Positions 35,242 through 44,862 are shown, counted from the first letter of the stretch. The stretch: DNA of 64,000 nucleotides from Nonlabens ulvanivorans (GCF_000732625.1 NZ_JPJI01000032.1:186001-250000), one strand, 5' to 3'. Program-made: numbers and translations. The notes: a model not told the origin generated them from the sequence alone.

Positions 35242-36550
35242 ATGGTTGTTCAGGCAAGTAGATAATTCTGCTCTGGTTTTATTCCGAATGTTTTTTGGTT
35301 TCTTATTGGCTTGCGAGGCATTTGGACATATAGCCTTAGGAGCGGTTGATAAGCATTTTTTACAACCAAAATTCACGTTTACTTTCATAGGCTTTGAGTT
35401 TCTAGAACCTTTACCAGCGCCATTAATGTATGGCTTATTTGTAATGATGGGTATTGCAGGATTATTGGTGATGGTAGGTTTTAAGTACCGTACTGCGATG
35501 ATTTTTTATGCAATCACCTGGACTTATGTCTACTTATTGCAAAAAACATCTTACAACAACCACTATTATTTATTGATGTTACTTAACTACATCATGATTT
35601 TTTTACCAGCACATCGATCTGTTTCTATAGATGCAAAATGGAACCCAAGGTTACGTAAAGAACACATGAGTAGATGGATTTATTTATTCATCATAGCGTT
35701 TTTATTTATCGTTTACTCCTATGCTAGTGTTGCAAAGTTTTATCCAGACTGGATAGACACCTCATTCCCTAAGCATTTAATGAAAATAAGAGCTGGTGAT
35801 TGGAATATCTTACAGCAGGAATGGGCTCACTGGGCAATTATGATTTACGGATTGAGCTTTGACATTTTAATCGTGCCATTATTGCTTTGGAAAAGAACGC
35901 GCATGATTGCCGTTATAGCGTCTTTCTTCTTTCATATTTTTAATTCAATCATTTTTAAAATAGGGATATTCCCTTATCTAGCATTAGCATTTTTAGTTTT
36001 CTTCTTTAAACCTAAAACAATACAAAAACGATTCTTAAAAAAGAAGCAATTCTATGACGGTGACGAAATAATTGTACCATCGTACAAAAAGCCAACAATT
36101 GCTGTAACCACGGGCTTTTTAGTTATAATGATTTTATTACCATTAAGACATTGGGTAATAAATGACGACGTATTATGGACTGAGGAAGGTCATCGGTTAA
36201 GCTGGCGTATGATGTTGCGCAACAGACGTGGTTTCACTACATATTATGTGGAAAATAAAAAAACCGGCAGTCGCAAAGCGATTAATTATAATGACTATCT
36301 AACTACTAAACAATCTTACAGTGTACAAACAAAGCCTGATTTTATGTGGCAATTTGCTCAAAAATTAAAAGAATTTCACGCGATGGAAGGTGAAGATGTT
36401 GCTGTATTTATTGATGCAAAAGTCAGTATCAATGGTCGACCTTTACAGCAGTTTACAGATAAAGAAATAGACGTCGCTGCTCAAGAATGGAGTCACTGGT
36501 CACATCACGAATGGATTTTACCATCTTCTCTCTATGAGAACAAGGAATAA
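35222..36550 (+). CDS. HTTM-domain (vitamin K-dependent carboxylase-like) membrane protein
   Basis: A 442-residue multi-pass protein. The first 300 residues fit the HTTM domain, the bacterial relative of vitamin K-dependent gamma-carboxylase: RMFFGFLLACEAF, YNNHYYLLMLLNYIMIFLPAHR, YSYASVAKFYPDW and FHIFNSIIFKIGIFPYL. A further TM near 290-310 and a soluble tail follow. Bacterial roles are largely unknown. It overlaps ribF by 20 bp, implying coupling, and precedes serS by 38 bp. Confidence 0.85.
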   Translation: MYSKWDKWLFRQVDNSALVLFRMFFGFLLACEAFGHIALGAVDKHFLQPKFTFTFIGFEFLEPLPAPLMYGLFVMMGIAGLLVMVGFKYRTAMIFYAITWTYVYLLQKTSYNNHYYLLMLLNYIMIFLPAHRSVSIDAKWNPRLRKEHMSRWIYLFIIAFLFIVYSYASVAKFYPDWIDTSFPKHLMKIRAGDWNILQQEWAHWAIMIYGLSFDILIVPLLLWKRTRMIAVIASFFFHIFNSIIFKIGIFPYLALAFLVFFFKPKTIQKRFLKKKQFYDGDEIIVPSYKKPTIAVTTGFLVIMILLPLRHWVINDDVLWTEEGHRLSWRMMLRNRRGFTTYYVENKKTGSRKAINYNDYLTTKQSYSVQTKPDFMWQFAQKLKEFHAMEGEDVAVFIDAKVSINGRPLQQFTDKEIDVAAQEWSHWSHHEWILPSSLYENKE

Positions 36551-36588
36551 ATGGTAATTTTACAAGCTTAGAATTAAAAACGAATACC

Positions 36589-37860
36589 ATGTTACAAATC
36601 GCAGCTATACGCGAGCATAAAGATGCTTTTGCAAAAGCGCTTAAAAAAAGAAACATCGACGCAATGCCAATGCTAGAAAACGCTATTTCAGTAGATGAAA
36701 AAAGGCGTTCTCTACAAGCACAACTTGATGAGACACTTGCTATAAGTAATAAGCTATCTAAGCAAATAGGCGATTTATTTAAATCTGGAAAAGCTGCAGA
36801 AGCAAATCAACTTAAAACTCAAACGGGAGAACTTAAAGAAAAGTCTAAACAACTTAATGAAGAACTAACCACAGCTGTTACTGAGTTACAAAATATTCTA
36901 TATACCATTCCTAACATCCCGCAAGACAGTGTACCTACTGGGAATAGTGATGAAGATAACGAAGTTCTCTCTCAACATGGAGTGATCCCTACTTTACACG
37001 CAGGTGCAAAACCACACTGGGAACTTGTGAAGGATTATGATATAATAGATTTTGAACTTGGTACAAAAATCACCGGCGCAGGATTTCCTGTATATAAAAG
37101 AAAAGGAGCTCGTTTACAACGTGCCCTAATCAACTATTTCCTAGATAAAAACACCGCTGCTGGTTATGAAGAAATGCAGGTACCTCATCTTGTAAATGAA
37201 GCCAGTGGTTATGGAACTGGACAATTACCTGATAAAGAAGGGCAAATGTACCATGTAGGTGTTGATGACTTATACCTTATCCCAACCGCAGAAGTTCCTA
37301 TCACTAACCTTTACCGTGGTGATTTATTAGAATCAAAAGATTTACCTATCGCAATGACAGGCTACACACCATGTTTCCGTCGTGAAGCTGGTAGTTATGG
37401 AAGTGATGTACGTGGTTTGAACCGTTTGCATCAATTTGATAAAGTAGAAATTTTACGTATAGAGCATCCTGACCAAAGTGAAAGTGCACTAGACGCCATG
37501 GTTGTTCACGTAAAAAATATTTTAGAAGAACTAGAATTACCTTATCGTATTTTAAGACTATGCGGTGGTGACCTTGGATTTACCTCTACACTTACTTATG
37601 ATTTTGAGATTTATAGTACCGCACAAGATAAGTGGCTAGAAGTAAGTAGTGTCTCTAACTTTAAAACATTCCAGAGTAACCGCTTGAAATTACGTTTTCG
37701 CAATAGCGAAGGTAAAACAGAACTGGCACACACTTTGAACGGTAGCTCATTAGCTCTACCACGTATACTAGCTGGTATTTTAGAAAATTACCAGACAGAA
37801 AGTGGTATAAAAATCCCAGAAGTATTAAAACCTTACTGTGGATTTGACATCATTGATTAA
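36589..37860 (+). CDS. serS: seryl-tRNA synthetase
   Basis: A 423-residue class II synthetase charging tRNA-Ser. The N-terminal coiled-coil tRNA-binding arm is about 1-110. The catalytic core has LIPTAEVPITN, motif 2 CFRREAGSYGSDVRGLNRLHQF and motif 3 NGSSLALPRILAGILENYQ. Near the N-terminus, DAFAKALKK is encoded over a 14-bp palindrome GCTTTTGCAAAAGC (36625-36638) that differs from the iterated palindrome core by two symmetric changes. Confidence 0.97.
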   Translation: MLQIAAIREHKDAFAKALKKRNIDAMPMLENAISVDEKRRSLQAQLDETLAISNKLSKQIGDLFKSGKAAEANQLKTQTGELKEKSKQLNEELTTAVTELQNILYTIPNIPQDSVPTGNSDEDNEVLSQHGVIPTLHAGAKPHWELVKDYDIIDFELGTKITGAGFPVYKRKGARLQRALINYFLDKNTAAGYEEMQVPHLVNEASGYGTGQLPDKEGQMYHVGVDDLYLIPTAEVPITNLYRGDLLESKDLPIAMTGYTPCFRREAGSYGSDVRGLNRLHQFDKVEILRIEHPDQSESALDAMVVHVKNILEELELPYRILRLCGGDLGFTSTLTYDFEIYSTAQDKWLEVSSVSNFKTFQSNRLKLRFRNSEGKTELAHTLNGSSLALPRILAGILENYQTESGIKIPEVLKPYCGFDIID

Positions 37861-37877
37861 AACCCTATATTAGACCT

Positions 37878-39668
37878 ATGCGTCATTTATTAATTCTCTT
37901 CATACTGTTGTATAGCAGCTTTGGTTTTGCACAAAACCCGAGATTGGCAGAGAATTATATGGACCAAGGAGAATACGGTAAAGCGCTCAAGATTTATAAC
38001 AAAATCTATGAAGAAAATAAGCGCAATATCAATAACTTATATAAGGTCATTGACATTCATCAGCAATTAGAGCAATACCAGCAGGTAGACTCATTAATTA
38101 ATGATGCAGAAAAATTCATGCGCAATAATAAAAGTCTCACTATTGAACGTGGCTATAATTTAACGCTTCAAGGTAAAGATTCACTAGCTGCACCCTATTA
38201 CAATGAGGCTATTGCAATCATTGATTCCTTACCTAATTACACCTATCAAATCGCAAATCGTTTTGAGCGTCGCAATTTACTAGATGAAGCTATTATAGCT
38301 TATGAAAAAGGTATGACAGCAAATCCTAATGCTAATTTTAAAATTCAATTAGCAAATCTATATGGACAACAAGGAAACCTTGAAAAAATGTTTGATCAGT
38401 ATATAGATTTAATTGAAAGTAATGTTTCATATCGTGGTCGTGCTCAAGCTATATTTTTCAGATACATCACAGATGATCCTGATAATGAAGGCAATAAGCT
38501 TTTGAGAAAATCCTTATTATTACGCTTACGCGAAAAGCAAAACCCAATCTATAATCAGCTCTTAAGTTGGCTATTTATTCAGCAAAAAGATTTTAAGAAA
38601 GCATTCCTACAAGAAAAGGCTATTTATGTGCGTACTAAAGAAAGTACGGTAGAACTTCAAGAGCTAGCCGTGACCGCGATTGAAGAAAAAGATTTAGATG
38701 CCGCCAAAGAGATTCTCGAATATTTAGTACGAGAATCGCAAGTTAGTTCTACTCGTTATATCGCTGAAAGTTTACTGGCAAAAATTAAGGCAGACAATGC
38801 TATAGCAAGTGATTATGTGACCGTAAAATCTAATTATGAGCAACTACTAACTAAATATGGTCGCGATGGTCAGACCTTTATGTTACAATTAGATTATGCA
38901 GATTTTCTAACCTTTAAAGCTAGCGAACCTGAAACAGCTGTAACCATATTAACAGAACTTGAAAACAAAAGACTAAGCAAGTTTCAAAAGGCTGAAGTAA
39001 AAATGTTACTCGCAGATATTCTTGTATTACAAGAGCAGTTCAATCGCGCGTTAATTTTGTATAGTCAGGTTCAGACTGACTTACCTAACGATGAGCTTGC
39101 ACAAGAAGCTCAATATAGAGTAGCACGCACTAGTTATTATCAGGGCGACTTTCCATGGAGCCTGACGCAATTAAAAGTATTGCGCAGTGCTACATCAAAG
39201 CTTATCGCAAACGACGCTATGGAACTAAGCCTTACTATTAGCGATCATAGTCTAGAAGACACCACATTTGTAGCTTTAAAAGCCTTTGCTAAAGCAGATT
39301 TAAAACAATATCAAAATAAACGATCAGAAGCTATATCGCTTTATGATCAATTGTTACAAAATCATAAAGGCGATCCCATAGAAGATGAAGCATTGCTCAA
39401 TCAAGCCAAGTTATATGAAATTGAAGGCAATCTTGAAGCGGCCAAAAACAACTATCAAACAATTATCGACAACTTTGCAGATGGTATTCTAGCAGATGAT
39501 GCTTTTTATAAACTAGCATTGCTTTATGAAGAGAAATTTGACAATCCTAATAAAGCACAAGCGTTATATGAACGTATTATTTATGACTATGCAGACAGCA
39601 TACACTTTGTAGATGCTCGCAGACGATACAGACGTTTAAGAGGTGATGAAAACCTCACTGCTTTTTAA
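37878..39668 (+). CDS. exported tetratricopeptide-repeat protein
   Basis: A 596-residue protein with a signal peptide (1-19, ending FGFAQ) and TPR-like helical repeats along its length, clearest at about 20-130 (GEYGKALKIYNKIYEENKRN) and 380-590 (AQYRVARTSYYQGDF; AEALYEKIIYDYADS-like spacing near the end). It is probably a periplasmic scaffold. No enzymatic motif is seen. A DUF4286 gene follows 10 bp later, then rsmA. Confidence 0.8.
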   Translation: MRHLLILFILLYSSFGFAQNPRLAENYMDQGEYGKALKIYNKIYEENKRNINNLYKVIDIHQQLEQYQQVDSLINDAEKFMRNNKSLTIERGYNLTLQGKDSLAAPYYNEAIAIIDSLPNYTYQIANRFERRNLLDEAIIAYEKGMTANPNANFKIQLANLYGQQGNLEKMFDQYIDLIESNVSYRGRAQAIFFRYITDDPDNEGNKLLRKSLLLRLREKQNPIYNQLLSWLFIQQKDFKKAFLQEKAIYVRTKESTVELQELAVTAIEEKDLDAAKEILEYLVRESQVSSTRYIAESLLAKIKADNAIASDYVTVKSNYEQLLTKYGRDGQTFMLQLDYADFLTFKASEPETAVTILTELENKRLSKFQKAEVKMLLADILVLQEQFNRALILYSQVQTDLPNDELAQEAQYRVARTSYYQGDFPWSLTQLKVLRSATSKLIANDAMELSLTISDHSLEDTTFVALKAFAKADLKQYQNKRSEAISLYDQLLQNHKGDPIEDEALLNQAKLYEIEGNLEAAKNNYQTIIDNFADGILADDAFYKLALLYEEKFDNPNKAQALYERIIYDYADSIHFVDARRRYRRLRGDENLTAF

Positions 39669-39678
39669 AAAAATAATT

Positions 39679-40008
39679 ATGGTAATATATAATGTGACTT
39701 GCAACATGGCAAGTCATTTAGAAGAGGAATGGTTAGAATGGATACGTGAACATATTGCACACGTTTTAGGAACTGGTCTTTTTAAGGATGCAAAATTAAC
39801 ACGTGTCCTTGTAGAAGAGCAAGATGGTGCTAGCACTTTTTCAATTCAATATAAAGCAATTAGTAGAGAAACTTTAGAAACATATTACTCAAATCATGCC
39901 GAAGCATTGCGTAAAGCCGGATTAGATAAATGGGGTAATAATGTTTTATCATTCCGCACAGAATTAGATGTACTCGATGAATACACAGTGCACACTAATC
40001 TAAATTAG
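39679..40008 (+). CDS. DUF4286 family protein
   Basis: A 109-residue protein from start MVIYNVTCNM, which fits the short alpha-beta family DUF4286 (EEEWLEWIREHI...VLGTGLFKDAKLTRVL...YKAISRETLETYYSNHAEALR). An upstream in-frame ATG at 39643 lies inside the TPR gene and is not favoured. The function is unknown; it sits next to rsmA, as is common in flavobacteria (from memory). Confidence 0.75.
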   Translation: MVIYNVTCNMASHLEEEWLEWIREHIAHVLGTGLFKDAKLTRVLVEEQDGASTFSIQYKAISRETLETYYSNHAEALRKAGLDKWGNNVLSFRTELDVLDEYTVHTNLN

Positions 40009-40048
40009 GTTTAATTTTACATCTAATACTGATAATAAATACTAGCAA

Positions 40049-40891
40049 TTGGCCAAATACAACAAAAATAAATCATCTCATAAAGGAAGCGATAAAGGCG
40101 TTACCGCAAAAAAACATCTAGGACAACACTTTCTTAAAGATGAAGATGTAGCATTACGAATTGCAGAGGTATTAAGCTATGAAGGTTATGACCAAATTCT
40201 GGAAATAGGACCTGGAACTGGTGTGCTTACTAAACATGTGATACGCAAAAACATGAAGGTGACGGCACTAGAATTAGACAGTGAATCGGTGATTTATCTT
40301 AAGCACAGTTTCCCTCTGGAACATGTAAAAATTGTGAATGATCAAACTTTTCAAGTCATAGAAGCAGATTTCTTAAAGAAAGATTTGAAAGAAATTTACG
40401 GTGAGCAATCTTTTGCTATTATTGGAAACTTCCCATACAATATTAGCACACAAATTGTTTTTAAAACCATAGAGAATAGAGAACAAATCCCAGAATTTGG
40501 AGGTATGTTTCAAAAAGAAGTTGCTCAGCGTATATGCGCACCACATGGCTCTAAAACATATGGTATTCTATCAGTACTCGCGCAGGCTTACTATGAAGCA
40601 GATTATGTATTTACTGTAGGACCAGATGTTTTTGATCCACCACCACGAGTAGATAGTGGCGTACTCTTTTTAAAACGTAGAGATAATTATGATAACCTCA
40701 CTTGCTCCTACTCTATTTTAAGACAGGTCGTAAAACTTGCCTTCCAGCAACGCCGTAAAACCTTGAGAAATTCATTGAAAACATTGAATTTACCTGATGA
40801 GATGCGTGAGAAAGACATCTTCAGTTTGCGTCCAGAGCAAATAAGTGTAGATGCCTTTGTTGAGTTAGCTACACAAATTGAAAAGTTGTAA
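40049..40891 (+). CDS. rsmA: 16S rRNA dimethyladenosine transferase
   Basis: A 280-residue KsgA/RsmA methyltransferase that dimethylates two adenines near the 3' end of 16S rRNA. It has the SAM motif [13 protein letters not shown], catalytic NFPYNIST (N-x-P-Y form) and the C-terminal RKTLRNSLK region. The start is unusual: the only in-frame start before the conserved [10 protein letters not shown] is TTG at 40049 (no ATG or GTG upstream of the motif), giving a Lys/Asn/Ser-rich leader of about 20 residues. Confidence 0.93.
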   Translation: MAKYNKNKSSHKGSDKGVTAKKHLGQHFLKDEDVALRIAEVLSYEGYDQILEIGPGTGVLTKHVIRKNMKVTALELDSESVIYLKHSFPLEHVKIVNDQTFQVIEADFLKKDLKEIYGEQSFAIIGNFPYNISTQIVFKTIENREQIPEFGGMFQKEVAQRICAPHGSKTYGILSVLAQAYYEADYVFTVGPDVFDPPPRVDSGVLFLKRRDNYDNLTCSYSILRQVVKLAFQQRRKTLRNSLKTLNLPDEMREKDIFSLRPEQISVDAFVELATQIEKL

Positions 40892-41042
40892 GATTTCTAA
40901 TTGAGTTTATATCTAAGACATCATTAATTTGTTTATGGAAACATAAACTGGCTAATAACGATAGAACTATAAAAGTTGAATTGTCAGAAACAATGTGCAG
41001 TGTCAGAACTACTTCAAGTTCGCTTTCAAAATCTATAACCTT

Positions 41043-41050
41043 TATATTTG
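41043..41050 (+). promoter_or_regulatory. -7 promoter element of mgtE
   Basis: TATATTTG, a full match to TAnnTTTG, followed by CAGCAAG, 17 bp before the mgtE start. Confidence 0.6.
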
Positions 41051-41067
41051 CAGCAAGTCCATAAATC

Positions 41068-42417
41068 ATGCAGTTTAATATTACCAAAGATTTTCTAGAA
41101 GAAATATGCACGCTCATTGAAAGTGATAATAGTGTGCAACTAGAACATATTCTAGAAGAATTACACTTTGCTGATGTTGCAGAGATTATAGACGAGCTCA
41201 ATCTTGAACAAGCGGTTTACATTGTTAAGCTACTAGATTCTGAAAAGACGAGTGAAGCTTTAATGGAACTGGATGAAGACCAGCGTGATCGCGTTCTTAA
41301 TGCATTATCACCTAAAGAAATTGCAGACGAGCTCGAGGAAATGGATACTGATGATGCGGCTGACATTCTCAACGAGCTTCCTGATAACATTGCTCAAGAA
41401 GTCATTTCAGAGCTTATAGATGAACAACATGCTGAGGATATCGTAGACCTTCTACGTTATGAAGAAAATAGTGCCGGTGGATTAATGGCCAAAGAGCTCG
41501 TTAAGGTAAACGAGAACTGGACCGTTACCGGTTGTGTAAGTGAAATGCGTGCTCAAGCAGAGAATGTTACAAGAGTACACTCCATTTATGTAGTGGATAA
41601 TAACGATAAATTAAAAGGCCGCTTATCCCTTAAAGATTTATTAACCAGTCCAGCAAACACACCTATTAAAGATGTGTGTAAACCTAAGGTTGATTATGTA
41701 ACCGTTAAAACATCTGGAGAAGAAGTTTCTCGTATCATGCGTAAGTATGATCTAGAAGCCATACCTGTTGTAGATGAATTAGACCGATTAGTAGGTCGTG
41801 TAACCATCGATGATATAGTAGATTTTATAACAGAAGAAGCAGAGAAAGATTACCAACTTGCCAGTGGTATTTCTCAAGACGTTGAGGCAAATGACAGCAT
41901 CTGGGATTTAACTAAAGCACGATTACCTTGGCTAGTCCTAGGCCTAGTAGGTGGAATAGGTGCTGCAGCCATTATGGGTGGTTTTGAGCATCTGATTAAA
42001 GAATATGCTGTATTATTCTTATTCACACCGCTTATTGCTGCGATGGCAGGTAATGTAGGTGTACAATCCAGTGCGATTATTGTACAAGGTATTGCAAATG
42101 ATGATTTAAAAGGTAGTATAGGAAACCGACTATTAAAAGAAATATTACTAGCGATGCTCAATGGTGTGATTTTGGCTATTCTATTATTTGCTTACACCTT
42201 CTTTGCAGAGCGTGAATTCTTAACCTCTTTAGCCATCTCTACTTCTCTATTTGCGGTAATCATTGTGGCAGGATTAGTAGGTACTTTTGTGCCTCTAGCT
42301 TTACATAAAAGAGGTATTGACCCAGCACTTGCAACTGGTCCATTTATTACAACCAGTAATGATATATTTGGTATATTGATATACTTTTTGATTGCAAAGG
42401 CTATCATAGGTATTTAG
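41068..42417 (+). CDS. mgtE: magnesium transporter MgtE
   Basis: A 449-residue inner-membrane Mg2+ channel. It has a cytosolic helical N domain (about 1-125, repeating ALNELPDNIAQEVISELIDE-type units), two CBS domains (about 130-250, RVHSIYVVDNNDKLKGRLSLKDL and AIPVVDELDRLVGRVTIDDIVDFI) and five transmembrane segments (VLGLVGGIGAAAIMGGF onward; PLIAAMAGNVGVQSSAIIVQGIA is the conserved pore segment). Mg2+ binding between N and CBS domains gates the channel. Confidence 0.96.
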   Translation: MQFNITKDFLEEICTLIESDNSVQLEHILEELHFADVAEIIDELNLEQAVYIVKLLDSEKTSEALMELDEDQRDRVLNALSPKEIADELEEMDTDDAADILNELPDNIAQEVISELIDEQHAEDIVDLLRYEENSAGGLMAKELVKVNENWTVTGCVSEMRAQAENVTRVHSIYVVDNNDKLKGRLSLKDLLTSPANTPIKDVCKPKVDYVTVKTSGEEVSRIMRKYDLEAIPVVDELDRLVGRVTIDDIVDFITEEAEKDYQLASGISQDVEANDSIWDLTKARLPWLVLGLVGGIGAAAIMGGFEHLIKEYAVLFLFTPLIAAMAGNVGVQSSAIIVQGIANDDLKGSIGNRLLKEILLAMLNGVILAILLFAYTFFAEREFLTSLAISTSLFAVIIVAGLVGTFVPLALHKRGIDPALATGPFITTSNDIFGILIYFLIAKAIIGI

Positions 42418-42422
42418 AATTA

Positions 42423-42438
42423 CGCTTTCGCGAAAGCG
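42423..42438. repeat. iterated palindrome, copy 9
   Basis: Exact 16-mer, 20-bp dyad at 42421-42440, just after the mgtE stop and 20 bp before the next start. Confidence 0.95.
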
Positions 42439-42459
42439 TATATAACATCAAACAACTAC

Positions 42460-42936
42460 ATGAAAACGGCCAGCGTTAAAGAACTCAAAGACGAACTTAA
42501 ATACAAGGACGAAAAAGAGCTCATGGAAATCGTCCTGCGTTTATCTCGTTTCAAAAAAGAAAATAAAGAACTGCTCACTTATTTACTGTTTGAAGCGCAT
42601 CATGAAGATGATTATGTAGATAGTGTAAAAGCAAATCTAGATAAGCAATTTCTATCTGTTAACACACGCAATATTTACTACGCAAAAAAAGGAATACGTA
42701 AGGTATTAAAAGACGCAAAAAAATTTATACGGTACTCTGGTAATAAGGAGACCGAAGTTGCTATACTCATTCATTTTTGTAAATTACTTCAAGACTTTCA
42801 ACCCTATTACTCACAAAGTAAAGTGTTGAGAGATATTTGCACTAGACAAATTGTTCTCATTAAAGTGCGTATAAGCACTCTACATGAGGATTTACAATAT
42901 GATTTTGAACAAGAATTGAACATGATTGATTATTAA
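42460..42936 (+). CDS. helical hypothetical protein
   Basis: A 158-residue protein predicted to be almost all helix and highly charged (MKTASVKELKDELKYKDEKELMEIVLRLSRFKKENKELLTYLLFE...). It has no signal peptide, membrane segment or recognised motif. It may belong to the DUF6155-type proteins, but that is uncertain. It lies 42 bp after mgtE with the palindrome between; there is no visible promoter of its own. Confidence 0.7.
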   Translation: MKTASVKELKDELKYKDEKELMEIVLRLSRFKKENKELLTYLLFEAHHEDDYVDSVKANLDKQFLSVNTRNIYYAKKGIRKVLKDAKKFIRYSGNKETEVAILIHFCKLLQDFQPYYSQSKVLRDICTRQIVLIKVRISTLHEDLQYDFEQELNMIDY

Positions 42937-42960
42937 TAAAATCAACTTATTAATAGTCCC

Positions 42961-42975
42961 TACGTAATTTACGTA
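42961..42975. promoter_or_regulatory. 15-bp palindrome upstream of the 2-hydroxyacid dehydrogenase
   Basis: TACGTAATTTACGTA is perfectly symmetric around 42968 and overlaps a second dyad, ACGTACGT. It is placed 58 bp before the dehydrogenase start, so it could be an operator; no regulator is identified. Confidence 0.35.
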
Positions 42976-43032
42976 CGTTATTCCATCCTATACCCTACAT
43001 TAATCCATATTTATAAATTGTATTTTTAAACC

Positions 43033-43971
43033 ATGAAAGTATTGCACCTAGATTCTAATCATGATATTCTAGCCTCCATGCTAGAAGATGCTGGTTATAC
43101 TAATCACTACGACTACACATCTTCAAAAGAAAATATATTAAAAGTTATCAGTGATTACGATGGTCTCATTGTGCGCAGTAGGTTCCCTATTGATCAAGAG
43201 TTTTTAAAAGCCGCACAAAAACTTAAATTCATAGGTCGCGTAGGTGCTGGATTAGAAAACATAGATTTAGATGTCGCCCAAAAGCTTCATATCGCATGCT
43301 ACAATGCACCTGAAGGTAATCGTAATGCGGTAGGTGAACATGCATTAGGAATGCTGTTATCTCTATTTAATCACCTGAATAGAGCAGATCAAGAAGTGCG
43401 AAATGGTATATGGCTGCGAGAAGAAAACCGTGGATTAGAACTAGAAGGAAAAACAGTAGGACTGATAGGTTATGGTAATATGGGAAAATCTTTTGCGAGA
43501 AAGCTTTCTGGTTTTGATTGTAAAGTCATTTTTTATGATCTTAAAAATGGATTAGAAGATAAGAACGCCACGCAAGTGTCTTTAAAAGAATTACAATCTC
43601 AGGCAGATGTGTTAAGCTTACACACACCACAAACTACCTTAACCACAGGTATGGTTAATAAAGAATTTATTGCTGGGTTTAAAAAACCTTTCTATCTTAT
43701 TAATACTGCAAGAGGCAAATCTGTTATCATAGCAGATCTGGTAGAGGCTTTGGAATCTGGTAAAGTAAAAGGTGCTGGATTAGATGTTTTAGAATATGAA
43801 AAAAGCTCGTTTACATCCTTATTTGATAAGGAAATGCCTTTACCCTTTAAAAAACTATTGAAGATGGACAATGTTTTATTAAGTCCGCACGTAGCAGGTT
43901 GGACCATTGAATCTAAATATAAACTAGCACATGTGATTGCTAGTAAAATCATTAAAAACCACGGATTATGA
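43033..43971 (+). CDS. D-isomer-specific 2-hydroxyacid dehydrogenase
   Basis: A 312-residue NAD-dependent dehydrogenase of the phosphoglycerate/hydroxypyruvate family. The NAD motif is GKTVGLIGYGNMGKSFARKL (GxGxxG). Catalytic residues are Arg in INTARGKSV, Glu in LDVLEYEKSS and His in SPHVAGW. It lacks the C-terminal ACT domain of classic SerA, so the substrate (3-phosphoglycerate or another 2-hydroxyacid) is open. It overlaps the next gene by 4 bp (ATGA). Confidence 0.9.
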   Translation: MKVLHLDSNHDILASMLEDAGYTNHYDYTSSKENILKVISDYDGLIVRSRFPIDQEFLKAAQKLKFIGRVGAGLENIDLDVAQKLHIACYNAPEGNRNAVGEHALGMLLSLFNHLNRADQEVRNGIWLREENRGLELEGKTVGLIGYGNMGKSFARKLSGFDCKVIFYDLKNGLEDKNATQVSLKELQSQADVLSLHTPQTTLTTGMVNKEFIAGFKKPFYLINTARGKSVIIADLVEALESGKVKGAGLDVLEYEKSSFTSLFDKEMPLPFKKLLKMDNVLLSPHVAGWTIESKYKLAHVIASKIIKNHGL

Positions 43972-44357
43972 AGGCAAAAGTAACAGGTATAGGAGGCGTT
44001 TTTTTCAAATGTGAAGATGTTGCTGCCACTAAAGCATGGTATCAAGAACACCTAGGTCTTCCGGTAGATGATTACGGCTGTACCTTCTGGACAGGACCTA
44101 CAGAAGAAAAAGCTTCTCAACAATGGAGTCCTTTTAAGAAAGACAGTACTTATTTCAACCCAGGTAACCAAGAATTTATGATTAATTATCGGGTGGATGA
44201 TCTTGTAAAATTAATAGAACAGTTAAAGGATGCTGGAGTTGAAATTGCTGGAGAAATAGAAGAATTTGATTACGGGAAATTTGGCTGGATTATAGATATA
44301 GATGGTCGTAAAGTTGAGCTTTGGGAACCTGCTAATGAAGAGTTATTTGAAAAATAG
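43968..44357 (+). CDS. VOC (glyoxalase/dioxygenase fold) protein
   Basis: A 129-residue vicinal-oxygen-chelate protein with paired beta-alpha-beta-beta-beta units: GIGGVFFKCEDVAATKAWYQEHLGLPV at the start and FGWIIDIDGRKVELWEP at the end, the usual final metal Glu being in VELWEP. The reaction is unknown. Translation is coupled to the preceding dehydrogenase by a 4-bp ATGA overlap. Confidence 0.85.
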   Translation: MKAKVTGIGGVFFKCEDVAATKAWYQEHLGLPVDDYGCTFWTGPTEEKASQQWSPFKKDSTYFNPGNQEFMINYRVDDLVKLIEQLKDAGVEIAGEIEEFDYGKFGWIIDIDGRKVELWEPANEELFEK

Positions 44358-44388
44358 AACATTCTTAATACCTTTAAATTAAAAAAGT

Positions 44389-44763
44389 ATGAGCGATCAT
44401 GGATACGATAGTACAAAAGATAGTTTTAATAGTGCAAAAGAGGCTGCCAAAGAAAGTTTTGAAGAGGCAAAAGAAGCTGCTTCAAATGCTGCAGATGATT
44501 TCAAGAGAGAATATGATAATTTTACTAAAGACACTAACAATAAAAGAATACTTGCTGGAGTATTAGGCATATTCTTCGGTTACTTAGGAATTCATAAATT
44601 TGTTCTAGGCTATAATAAAGAAGGTATTATACTTCTTATCGCAGGTGTTTTAACTTGTGGTGGCGCTGGCATCATAGGGATCATAGAAGGAATTATTTAT
44701 CTAACAAAATCTGAAGAAGAATTTTATCAAACCTATCAACTCAACAAAAAACCTTGGTTTTAG
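44389..44763 (+). CDS. TM2 domain protein
   Basis: A 124-residue protein with a charged, Ala/Glu-rich helical N-terminus (about 1-52, with FNSAKEAAKESFEEAKEAA) and a C-terminal TM2 domain (RILAGVLGIFFGYLGIHKFVLGYNKEGIILLIAGVL) forming two membrane helices with a short loop. The function is unknown. It is monocistronic or the last gene of the preceding run. Confidence 0.85.
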   Translation: MSDHGYDSTKDSFNSAKEAAKESFEEAKEAASNAADDFKREYDNFTKDTNNKRILAGVLGIFFGYLGIHKFVLGYNKEGIILLIAGVLTCGGAGIIGIIEGIIYLTKSEEEFYQTYQLNKKPWF

Positions 44764-44794
44764 TAATTATTTGTAAAACAACACATTAACAAGT

Positions 44795-44862
44795 TTAATG
44801 TTAAGGTTTAAATTATTTATTGTGTAACATAAATAGTCGTCTTAACTTTGGCTTAACATTAA
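44795..44862. promoter_or_regulatory. 11-bp inverted repeat and Pho-box-like tandem repeat
   Basis: Arms TTAATGTTAAG (44795-44805) and its exact complement (44852-44862). Within the right side, CTTAACTT and CTTAACAT (44841-44848, 44852-44859) are separated by 3 bp, an 11-bp period like PhoB/PhoP boxes. It lies 33-100 bp upstream of the phosphatase-like gene. Regulator binding is inferred only. Confidence 0.35.
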
